Of a stretch of DNA of 64,000 nt, positions 15,323 through 22,927 are shown piece by piece. This stretch comes from Chersky-299 sp963749535 (GTDB lineage Bacteria > Actinomycetota > Thermoleophilia > RBG-16-64-13), in the NCBI GenBank assembly GCA_963749535.1, contig CAVVNF010000019.1, positions 62,001 to 126,000 of the forward strand. Direction: 5' to 3'. The notes below the pieces were generated by a model that worked only from the letters and a program-made list of their open reading frames with translations, was not told the origin of the DNA and made no database searches. The position numbers were made by a program, and so were the translations under genes. Each line of letters begins with the position of its first letter. The first letter of the stretch is position 1.

Positions 15323-15841
15323 ATGGACCTCGACAGCTATATGCGCCACATTCCGGATTTTCCAAAGCCTGGCATCCTTTTTCACGACATTATGCCCATG
15401 CTTCAAGATGCAAAGGCCCTACACTATGCCGTGGACCGTCTGGCGGAATTCGGGGCAGGCAAAAGGGTGGATCTTATCCTCGGCGCAGAGGCGAGGGGAT
15501 TCATCCTTGGCGCGGCCTTGGCCTACGCGATGGGTGCAGGGTTTATCGCCGCACGAAAACCCGGAAAACTGCCTTGGAAGGTCAACCGCTGCGAGTACGA
15601 CCTGGAATACGGCAAAGACGCCCTCGAAATGCATGCCGATGCGATCAAACCAGGTCAACGGGTCTTGATCCACGACGACTTGCTGGCAACTGGAGGTACG
15701 GCTAAGGCCAAGGTCGAACTGGTGGAAGGCGCCGGCGGCATCGTCGTGGGGCTGGCATTCATCACCGAGTTGACGGACTTGAATGGGCGTTCCAAACTCG
15801 AGGGCTACGACGTCTTCAGCCTGCTGACATATCCGTTCTAG
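15323..15841 (+). CDS. apt: Adenine phosphoribosyltransferase
   Basis: 172 residues that convert adenine and PRPP to AMP (purine salvage). The ATG at 15323 follows AGGAG by 4 nt. Typical signs are IPDFPKPGILFHDIMPML at the N-terminus, GAEARGF, RKPGKLPW and the PRPP loop VLIHDDLLATGGTA. Longer readings of the frame start without a ribosome site. It is separated from the MerR gene by 284 bp, so it probably has its own promoter. No DNA signal in that gap was clear enough to report. Confidence 0.95.
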   Translation: MDLDSYMRHIPDFPKPGILFHDIMPMLQDAKALHYAVDRLAEFGAGKRVDLILGAEARGFILGAALAYAMGAGFIAARKPGKLPWKVNRCEYDLEYGKDALEMHADAIKPGQRVLIHDDLLATGGTAKAKVELVEGAGGIVVGLAFITELTDLNGRSKLEGYDVFSLLTYPF

Positions 15842-15897
15842 GCTCGCGTCAAGGTGGGGCGGCGGGCTCCCACGCAATAGTCCATGCCTTAGTTTAC

Positions 15898-15911
15898 ATA
15901 ATGTACATTAT
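15898..15911. other. AT-rich perfect palindrome, possible operator
   Basis: ATAATGTACATTAT is a 14-bp perfect palindrome, strikingly AT-rich for this genome, in the convergent gap between apt and pilC. Such sites are usually bound by dimeric regulators, but no start codon lies nearby on either strand, so its role is unclear. Confidence 0.4.
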
Positions 15912-15974
15912 CGTGCGTTCGCGATCCCGAGGGGAGCCTAGGCGAAAACAGACCGCCGGACCTCCGACGAACTA

Positions 15975-16005
15975 GAAGCCGGTCCCCTTCTAGGGAACCG
16001 GCTTC
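15975..16005 (+). terminator. Hairpin between apt and pilC, probable terminator
   Basis: A 9-bp perfect stem (15975-15983 with 15997-16005) extends inward over one mismatch. The following bases (AGTTTCGTT) are only weakly T-rich on the plus strand. Placed between convergent genes, it probably ends apt and may also work for pilC. Confidence 0.55.
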
Positions 16006-16072
16006 AGTTTCGTTGGCTGCCAATTTGATGGAGCGCTGACCGCTTTGCTGCATCACCCTTGCGTCGCGTTGA

Positions 16073-17288
16073 TCACTTGACGAGGTTCATCATGTTGAAC
16101 ATGGGCAGGTACATCGAGATGACGATCAAGCCCACGAGGCCTCCCACGAACATCATCATGATCGGCTCGATGATGGACGTGAGAGCCTTCACGGAGGCAT
16201 CGACCTCATCTTCGTAGAAGTCGGCCACTTTGTTCAGCATGGAATCCAGGGAGCCTGTTTCTTCGCCGATGGCGATCATATGAGTCACCATGGGCGGAAA
16301 CACCGAGACCCTTGCCAGCGGCCGGGAGATGGACTCACCACTCCGCACGCTTTCCTTGACATCGACCATCGAGTCTTCGATCACCGAGTTGCCCGATGTC
16401 TTGCCGGTGATCTCGATCGCCTGAAGGATCGGAACGCCAGAGCCGACCAGAGTCGCAAGCGTGCGGCTGAAGCGTGCGACAGCCAACTTCTGGATCACGT
16501 CACCGATTTTTAGCGGAAGGCGCAGCTTTAACCTGTCCCAACCGCGCCGGCCCTGTTCGGTCTTCTTCAGCCTCATGAAACCCCAAACGACCAGGAAGAT
16601 GACTGGGAATATGATGAACCAATATCCTTTGAGGGCGTTGCTGACTCCCATCATGAGGCGAGTAAGGGTCGGCAGCTCCCCGCCCAGGTCTTTGTACATG
16701 TTGGCGAAGATCGGGATGATGAAGAGCAACATCCCGATCATCACCATTATTGCGAACACGGCGATCAAGCATCGGGTACGCCATGGCCGAGCGGATCGAC
16801 CGTCTCAGGCTGTCGTCCTTCTCCAATTGGGTCGCCAATCGGTTGAGGGTCGCATCCAGCGCGCCGCCCGCCTCGCCGGCGCGAACCATCGATACGTACA
16901 GGCGGTCGAAAGCGGCAGGATGCTTCGCCATGGAGTCAGACAGAGGCATCCCGGCTTCCACGTCCTCGCGAACCAACCGCACTATGTCGCGAAGGCGCGA
17001 GTTCTGGGTCTGTTCCTCTAGCACCATGAGCGCCCTAAGGACCGCCAGGCCTGAACTGATCATCGTGGCGAACTGGCGTGCGAAGATCGCTTTGTCCCGG
17101 GGCTTGATGTGCTTGGTGCCCTCGAGGAACTTGGAGAAATCGAACGCAGACTTCTTTTCTTCCAGGCGCAGCACGGTGAAGCCCTTGCGCCGAAGTTCCG
17201 AGACCACTGCGGCCTTCGAGTCGGCCACCAACTCACCGTTGAACGGGCTGCTGCGATCTCGTTTGGCCGTGTAGACGTAAGTTCCCAC
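16073..17288 (-). CDS. pilC: Type IV pilus inner-membrane platform protein PilC, frameshifted
   Basis: The polytopic membrane protein on which PilB and PilT act. The N-terminal frame has the first T2SSF domain (about 65-185: FARQFATMISSGL, RAGEAGGALDATLNRLA). Its first membrane segment starts at YPML. The second frame continues with three hydrophobic segments and a second T2SSF domain (RFSRTLATLVGSGVP, IGEETGSLDSML). The frame breaks near 16766-16769; removing one T of the sense-strand TT gives YPMLIAVFAIMV. The total of about 405 residues is the normal PilC length. It is the last gene of the pilB-pilT-pilC series; pilin genes are not in the window. Confidence 0.93.
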
Positions 17289-17486
17289 TTCGCTGGTGCT
17301 CCTTCGCTATGTGCCTGCTTACAAGCTTTATCGGCTTAAACTCGTGGCCACTCAAGCGATCCACGAGATTCCTTCAATGACAGCGACCGTGAACCACCTT
17401 CGTGAGCCTTCACTTCGCGCACTTCGGTGCCTCCCCCACTCCCGGCTGCGGGCCCGGTCTTTGTAGAGGCGAGCCGACTGTGCGAC

Positions 17487-18551
17487 CTACGCAGCTCCTT
17501 TGAGAAGCAGCCGGTCGAGGTCGTCAGGCGTCGACGAACGACGCAAGGCCAAGTCTTTCGTGATCTTCCCGTATCGCACAAGGTCCGCCAATGAGGAGTT
17601 CATCGTCTGCATCCCCTGCTGTCCACCCGTCTGCATGACGGTGTACAGCTGGTGCGTCTTGCCCTCACGGATGAGGTTACGCACTGCCGGGGTCGGTATC
17701 AGCACTTCACACGCGGCAACCCGGCCTATCCCACCCAGGCAGGGCAGGAGCTGTTGAGTGACGATGCCTTCCAGAGTGGCCGCGATCTGCACGCGGATCT
17801 GTTCCTGCTGGTGGGGCGGGAACACGTCGATCATCCGGTCGACCGTCTGAGGACAGTCCTGCGTGTGCAGGGTCGCGAAGACGAGGTGACCTGTCTCAGC
17901 CGCAGTCAGCGCTATTTGTATGGTCTCCAGGTCGCGAAGTTCCCCGATGAGGATGATATCCGGGTCTTGACGCAAGGCAGACCGCAGCGCCGGGCCGAAT
18001 CCCTTGGTGTCGCTGCCGACCTCTCGCTGGTTCACCACACACTTCTTGTGCTGGTGCAGGAACTCGATCGGGTCCTCAATGGTGACGATGTGCTCGGCCC
18101 GCGTCTCGTTTATCTCGTCGATCAGGGCTGCCAGCGACGTGGACTTGCCGGAGCCGGTCGGCCCTGTCACCAGAACAAAGCCCCGAGGTTTCTGGGCCAT
18201 GGAGTGAAGGACTCGGGGCAGTCCCAGCTCCTCGATGCTCCTTATCTTCACGGGCACCAGCCGGAAAGCGGCGCCCAGGGTTCCTCTCTGAAAGTACGCG
18301 TTCACCCTGAAACGCGCCTGGCCGTACAGAGCGTAGGAAAGGTCGACTTCCCACTCCGTCTCCAGCTTCTGGCGCTGGTCCTGCGAGAGGATGCTGTAGA
18401 TCAGTTCCCGAGATTCGCCTGGAGTGAGAAGCGGATAATCGAGATTCTGAAGGTGTCCGTCTATCCGAACGACAGGAGGCACCCCCACCGCCAAGTGCAG
18501 GTCGGACGCATTCCTCGCTATGACTTCTCTAAGGATCTCAGCAATATCCAC
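17487..18551 (-). CDS. pilT: Type IV pilus retraction ATPase PilT
   Basis: 354 residues, a hexameric ATPase that depolymerises pili and drives twitching. The N-terminal PAS-like domain starts DIAEILREVIARNASDLHLAVG. The motor core has Walker A GPTGSGKST, the Asp box (VTIEDPIEF), Walker B (DPDIILIGELRD) and the His box (TLHTQD). The PilT-specific AIRNLIRE region is present as AVRNLIREGK, which separates it from PilB. It lies 35 bp after pilB. Between pilT and pilC are 198 bp in which I see no gene. Confidence 0.96.
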   Translation of the reverse strand: MDIAEILREVIARNASDLHLAVGVPPVVRIDGHLQNLDYPLLTPGESRELIYSILSQDQRQKLETEWEVDLSYALYGQARFRVNAYFQRGTLGAAFRLVPVKIRSIEELGLPRVLHSMAQKPRGFVLVTGPTGSGKSTSLAALIDEINETRAEHIVTIEDPIEFLHQHKKCVVNQREVGSDTKGFGPALRSALRQDPDIILIGELRDLETIQIALTAAETGHLVFATLHTQDCPQTVDRMIDVFPPHQQEQIRVQIAATLEGIVTQQLLPCLGGIGRVAACEVLIPTPAVRNLIREGKTHQLYTVMQTGGQQGMQTMNSSLADLVRYGKITKDLALRRSSTPDDLDRLLLKGAA

Positions 18552-18586
18552 AGACGTTCCCTTCCGCTAGAGCACGCGACTCTTGA

Positions 18587-20311
18587 TCAGACGATGACGC
18601 GCGAGATCTCTTCGATGCTGGTCATCCCTTGCAGCACCCTGTCTAGACCATCCTCGCGCAAAGACGTCATTCCTTCCGCCTTGGCTACGCGCCATATCTC
18701 ATCGGCACTCTTGCGCTCGACGATTAGCCTTTCTACCGCTTCGGTCACAGGCATGACCTCGTAAATGCCCATTCGGCCCCTGTATCCTGTGTTGCTGCAC
18801 CGGCTGCAGCCCTTGGGTCGGAACAAGCGGATCTCACGCCAGTGCTCCACGGCTTCTTCAGGAAATTCAAGCCGCCGCATCATCTCATCCGTGGGCTGAT
18901 ACGCTTCCTTGCAGTGGTCGCAAAGCTTTCGAACCAGCCTCTGAGCCAAGACACAGTCGACGGCGCTCGCCGTGAGGAAGGGCTCGACGCCCATCTCCGT
19001 GAGACGGCTCAACGCACCGGGGGCGTCGTTCGTGTGCAGCGTGGAAAGCACGAGGTGGCCGGTAAGGGCGGACTCGACGGCGATCTGGGCGGTCTCCTTG
19101 TCCCTGATCTCGCCGATCATAATGATGTCCGGGTCGCAACGGAGGATCGATCGCAGGCCGGAAGCAAACGTGAGGCCTGCCTTGGGATTGATCTGGACCT
19201 GGTTGATCCCGGCCAACCTGTACTCGACCGGATCCTCAACGGTGATGATGTTCTTCTCGGCCGTGTTGAGGATGTTCAGGGTGGCGTACAGCGTGGTCGA
19301 TTTGCCGGACCCCGTCGGCCCCGTGACCAGCATAGCGCCATAGGGCTTGAGGAAGGAGCGGCGGAAACGGCTCAAGGCTGCGTCGGAGAATCCGAGATCC
19401 TCAAGCCGCAACATGACATTCGAGCGATCCAACAAACGTATGACGATCTTCTCGCCGTACACGGTGGGTAGCGCCGCGACCCGCATGTCGATAGGCCTAC
19501 CGCCCACGGTGAGACCGATCCGGCCATCCTGCGGGATCCGCCGCTCTGCGATATCGAGGTCGGCCATGATTTTCAGCCGGGAGACCACTCCGGCCTGCAA
19601 GCGCTTAGGGATCGTCATGGTCTCATGCAACACGCCATCGTGGCGGAAGCGCACGAGCATCTGTTTGGCCTGCGGTTCGAAGTGGATGTCAGAGGCCCCT
19701 TCGTCGGCGGCCCGGGCCAACACACCGTTCACCAGCTTCACGACCGGCGCGGCGTCCACCTGCTCTCGGATGTCCCGGACATCCTCCACGCTTACGTCAT
19801 CTTCTAACGAGCTCCGCTCCTCCATGTGGTCGGCTACTTGCTCGTCGAGACGGTTCATCTTCGTTATCGATTCGAGGATGTCTTCGCCTGCCGCTATTGC
19901 GGGCTCGATATCGTAGCCCGTGAGGATGCGCAGGTCGTCGATAGCCACGATGTTTGCCGGGTCGGCCATGGCCACCAAGACGGTGTGGTCGTCCACAAAG
20001 GCGACGGGCACTGCGGAGTAACGACGGGCGTCTTTCTGCGAGATGAGATCGGCCGCGACCCCGTCGATGCGAATGCTGGTAAGGTCGAGATACTTGACCC
20101 CTAGACGTCGGCCAAGTGCTTCCATCAGATCGTCTTTGGTAAGCCATCCTTTGGCCAGGGCGATATCGCCAAGACGTAGGTGCGAGATCCGCTGTTCGGC
20201 GATGACCTCGTCAAGCTGCTCCTGAGTGAGCACCCCCATCTCGATGAGGACTTCACCGGTGCGCTTAGCAACGAGCTTCCGCTGCGTAGTCTCCCCTTCA
20301 GGTATCTGCAT
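18587..20311 (-). CDS. pilB: Type IV pilus assembly ATPase PilB
   Basis: 574 residues from the ATG at 20311; an in-frame TTG at 20347 would overlap aroE. The N-terminal MshEN/GspE-N region (LGDIALAKGWLTKDDLMEALGR) can bind c-di-GMP in some relatives. The motor core has Walker A GPTGSGKST, VEDPVEYRL, Walker B DPDIIMIGEIRD and the His box TLHTND. A four-cysteine zinc site (CDHC and CSRC) before the C-terminus is typical of PilB/GspE. It powers pilus extension. It is the first pilus gene, 10 bp after aroE in a long minus-strand series. Confidence 0.96.
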   Translation of the reverse strand: MQIPEGETTQRKLVAKRTGEVLIEMGVLTQEQLDEVIAEQRISHLRLGDIALAKGWLTKDDLMEALGRRLGVKYLDLTSIRIDGVAADLISQKDARRYSAVPVAFVDDHTVLVAMADPANIVAIDDLRILTGYDIEPAIAAGEDILESITKMNRLDEQVADHMEERSSLEDDVSVEDVRDIREQVDAAPVVKLVNGVLARAADEGASDIHFEPQAKQMLVRFRHDGVLHETMTIPKRLQAGVVSRLKIMADLDIAERRIPQDGRIGLTVGGRPIDMRVAALPTVYGEKIVIRLLDRSNVMLRLEDLGFSDAALSRFRRSFLKPYGAMLVTGPTGSGKSTTLYATLNILNTAEKNIITVEDPVEYRLAGINQVQINPKAGLTFASGLRSILRCDPDIIMIGEIRDKETAQIAVESALTGHLVLSTLHTNDAPGALSRLTEMGVEPFLTASAVDCVLAQRLVRKLCDHCKEAYQPTDEMMRRLEFPEEAVEHWREIRLFRPKGCSRCSNTGYRGRMGIYEVMPVTEAVERLIVERKSADEIWRVAKAEGMTSLREDGLDRVLQGMTSIEEISRVIV

Positions 20312-20321
20312 CGAGTTCGCT

Positions 20322-21200
20322 CTAGCTGCCCACTGATTCGATGGCAACGCGCATCACTTCCACCGGCGCCTCGCGCCCGGTCCATAATCGATATGAAAAT
20401 GCCGCCTGCCTTACCAGCATCTCTCTCCCATCAATTGCGACCGCTCCTTTGGCCAGTGCTTGTGAGACCAGCGCAGTCTGATTCGACCCGTACACCAGGT
20501 CGATGACCACATGGCGGCCAGAGACAATATCGACAGGAAAGGGCGCCAGCTTAACTGTCTCGCCCAGCCCCACCGAGGTGGCGTTAACAAGGACGTCCAC
20601 TCCGGCGGCAAGCTCCGGCAGCGCACCGAGTCGCGCGACGTTGCAGCGGGTTGATCCCCACTCCACCGCGGCCTGGCAGAGGGATTCGGCGCGCGCCTCG
20701 GTGCGGTTGTACACCCACACTTCGGCCGCCCCCTCCTGGCAGAGTCCCGCCACCACGGCACGAGCCGCCCCACCGGCGCCGGCGATCAAGAAGCGGCCCC
20801 CCGAAGTCTTACCGGGTGCAACCGTATCCAATGCTCCCAGAAAGCCGCTTACGTCCGTGTTGTACCCGACGAGCTTGTCACCCTCGTTGACGACGGTGTT
20901 GACAGCTCCCACCCGGGTCGCCAAAGCATCCAGATCGTCCAGGAGCCCGAGGATGGCTTCTTTGTGTGGCACAGTCACGTTGATGCCCCGCATTCCGAGA
21001 GCTCGAACCCCTTTGAGAGCCGCTTCCAACTGATTGGGCTCGACCCTGAACGCCAGATAGACCAGGTCGATATCGTCTGCGCGAAGAGCAGCGTTGTGGA
21101 TGAGCGGCGACAGTGAATGCTCCACCGGACAGCCGATAACCCCCAGCAGGCCTGTTTTCGCAGTGAGCTGACAGGCGCTCGTTGCCACCACAACCTCCAT
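20322..21200 (-). CDS. aroE: Shikimate dehydrogenase
   Basis: Reduces 3-dehydroshikimate to shikimate with NADPH. 292 residues from the ATG at 21200. GAGAGGA lies directly before it, so a GTG a few codons later may be the real start. The substrate pocket shows VEHSLSPLIHN, NVTVPHKE, AVNTVV and GYNTD; the NADP Rossmann motif is AGAGGAARA followed by YNRT. The C-terminal helix contains QAAFSYRLWTG. It lies between mltG and pilB, so shikimate genes occur at two places in this window. Confidence 0.95.
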   Translation of the reverse strand: MEVVVATSACQLTAKTGLLGVIGCPVEHSLSPLIHNAALRADDIDLVYLAFRVEPNQLEAALKGVRALGMRGINVTVPHKEAILGLLDDLDALATRVGAVNTVVNEGDKLVGYNTDVSGFLGALDTVAPGKTSGGRFLIAGAGGAARAVVAGLCQEGAAEVWVYNRTEARAESLCQAAVEWGSTRCNVARLGALPELAAGVDVLVNATSVGLGETVKLAPFPVDIVSGRHVVIDLVYGSNQTALVSQALAKGAVAIDGREMLVRQAAFSYRLWTGREAPVEVMRVAIESVGS

Positions 21201-21358
21201 TCCTCTCGCCAATAGCCGGCCTTACAATGCCAGCATAACGCCATGCATCGATCCGTCACGTATGACTTAAGTACGAGGTTGGAGGCCTTGAGCCTCCAGA
21301 GGACGCGCTTCCTGCTCCGTGCCAGATTGGCGGCGGACGCACGGGGCCGACGATAGTG

Positions 21359-22510
21359 CTACTTGCCGGCAGCCTGATTCTTGATGTTCAGGAACTCGTT
21401 GTAGGAAGCGGTGAAGACCAAGTTGCCCTGGCTGTCCGCGACAAAGTACAGGTAGTTAACGTTAGCCGGTTCCAAGGCCGCCGTCAGCGCAGCGATGCCC
21501 GGGTTGCAGATAGGACCGGGCGGCAGCCCTTTGTGGGTCCTCGTGTTGTAGGGGGAGTCGATCTGAAGGTCTTTGGTGGTGAGTGGCCCGCTCCAGTTGC
21601 CTGTGGCGAAGCGCACGGTCGAATCCAAGCCCAAGTTCATGTTCTTAGCCAGCCGGTTGTATACCACGGCGGCGACTTTGGCCCGGTCGGCCGGCACCTG
21701 TGCCTCTTTCTCGATGATGGAGGCCACAATAACCACCTGATATGGGGTCACTTTGAGGGCGGTCGCATCGCTCCAGGGAAGCGACGCGGTCTTGGACGCG
21801 AAGGCTGTCAATTGGGCCGCAATCAGCTGGCTGGGCCCGTCGCCGGGCTGCAGGAAGTAGGTGGCCGGGAAAAGCAGCCCTTCGAGTGAAGTGACGCTGG
21901 GCGTGGTGCCCCCCACTTCGGGGATGGTGAACTTCGAGGGTTGCGCAGCCAACTGCACGTACGAGGCGCTGTCAGGCATCCCCAGCTTTGTGAGGAGCGG
22001 AACGACCTGGCTAGCCGCAAACCCCTCGGGTATGACGGCTTTGAGATTCGGCTGGCCCAGCCCCTTCTCGAGCTTGTTTACGACACTGTCGAGACTCTCG
22101 CCGGACGAGAACTTATATATTCCCGGCTGCAGCTTGTTGATCATGCCATCTGCTTCCACGCGGCGCAGAAACTCCGTTGAAGACTTGACGATTCCCTTGT
22201 CCTCTAGGAGCGCCGCGACCTGCGAAGCGTTCATTCCCGGGGAAACTACTACTTCCAGGCCGCCAACCGAGACTTGCTGAGTAGTGACCGTCTCTGCTCC
22301 GCCTTTGCTATGAGATACAAGCATCACCGTCCCCACCGCAATGACCGCCAAGAAGACGATAACGAACATCGTGACGATGATCACGCGGTTCCGACGGTGG
22401 TTGTCTTTCGGGTCCGGGCGTCCCCAGGAATCCTCGTCTTCGGGCCCGGGCCAAGGTTGGAGGAACGGATCCAGTGGCGGAGTGGTCCCTTTTTCCGGAG
22501 GAACGCTCAT
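21359..22510 (-). CDS. mltG: Endolytic murein transglycosylase MltG
   Basis: 383 residues. A cytoplasmic Pro-rich N-terminus (1-40) leads to one membrane helix (about 43-65) and an outer YceG domain. The catalytic Glu is E267 in ASIIEKEAQ. LEGLLFPATY and SPYNTRTHKGLPPGPICNPG are the other family marks. MltG cuts nascent glycan strands and is thought to set their length. Its ATG overlaps the yqgF stop (ATGA), so the two are co-translated. The aroE start is 158 bp downstream of the mltG stop. Confidence 0.95.
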   Translation of the reverse strand: MSVPPEKGTTPPLDPFLQPWPGPEDEDSWGRPDPKDNHRRNRVIIVTMFVIVFLAVIAVGTVMLVSHSKGGAETVTTQQVSVGGLEVVVSPGMNASQVAALLEDKGIVKSSTEFLRRVEADGMINKLQPGIYKFSSGESLDSVVNKLEKGLGQPNLKAVIPEGFAASQVVPLLTKLGMPDSASYVQLAAQPSKFTIPEVGGTTPSVTSLEGLLFPATYFLQPGDGPSQLIAAQLTAFASKTASLPWSDATALKVTPYQVVIVASIIEKEAQVPADRAKVAAVVYNRLAKNMNLGLDSTVRFATGNWSGPLTTKDLQIDSPYNTRTHKGLPPGPICNPGIAALTAALEPANVNYLYFVADSQGNLVFTASYNEFLNIKNQAAGK

Positions 22511-22911
22511 ATGTTGCTCCGTGTTGTGGAGATCGAATCCAGGTACCCTTGCAGCATGTAGCAGGCAGCGACCGAATCCTGCGCAGTGGTGCGCGAACGA
22601 CCTCGTTCGGCGAGTTTAGTCGTGAACCGCTCGTCCCAACCGGAAACCCGGAACCCGCCCCGGGCTCTAAGACTTTCGGCAAAGCGCTCCGCGCCTTCAA
22701 GCTGCGGATTGCTTCCCCCTCTAAGCGGCCGAGGCAGCCCCACCACTATCTCGTCCACCTCGTTCTCCCTCGCTACCTCAACCACTCTTGCCAGTATCTT
22801 GGCTTGGTCGCGCTCAACGATCACAGGCAGCGGAGAGCACGTGATCCCCATTGGATCAGAAAGCGCGACCCCGGTACGAGTCGCGCCTAGGTCGATACCC
22901 AACATCTTCAT
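22507..22911 (-). CDS. ruvX: RuvX/YqgF Holliday junction resolvase-like nuclease
   Basis: 134 residues from the ATG at 22911 (AGGG about 9 nt upstream); an ATG at 22917 would add two residues. The RNase H-like fold shows MLGIDLGATRTGVALSD with the first catalytic Asp, VVGLPRPLRG, DERFTT with the Glu, and a late QDSVAA with the last Asp. YqgF works in 16S rRNA 5' end processing in E. coli and was predicted as a resolvase. The order alaS-yqgF-mltG is common across bacteria. Confidence 0.93.
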   Translation of the reverse strand: MKMLGIDLGATRTGVALSDPMGITCSPLPVIVERDQAKILARVVEVARENEVDEIVVGLPRPLRGGSNPQLEGAERFAESLRARGGFRVSGWDERFTTKLAERGRSRTTAQDSVAACYMLQGYLDSISTTRSNI

Positions 22912-22927
22912 CTGCATCAGCCCTAGC

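Noticed and set aside
17652..18764. 370-codon open frame on the plus strand
   Set aside because: It lies opposite pilT and the start of the gap to pilB, whose protein products match known families over full length. Its own translation has no recognisable motif. High GC gives long antisense frames.
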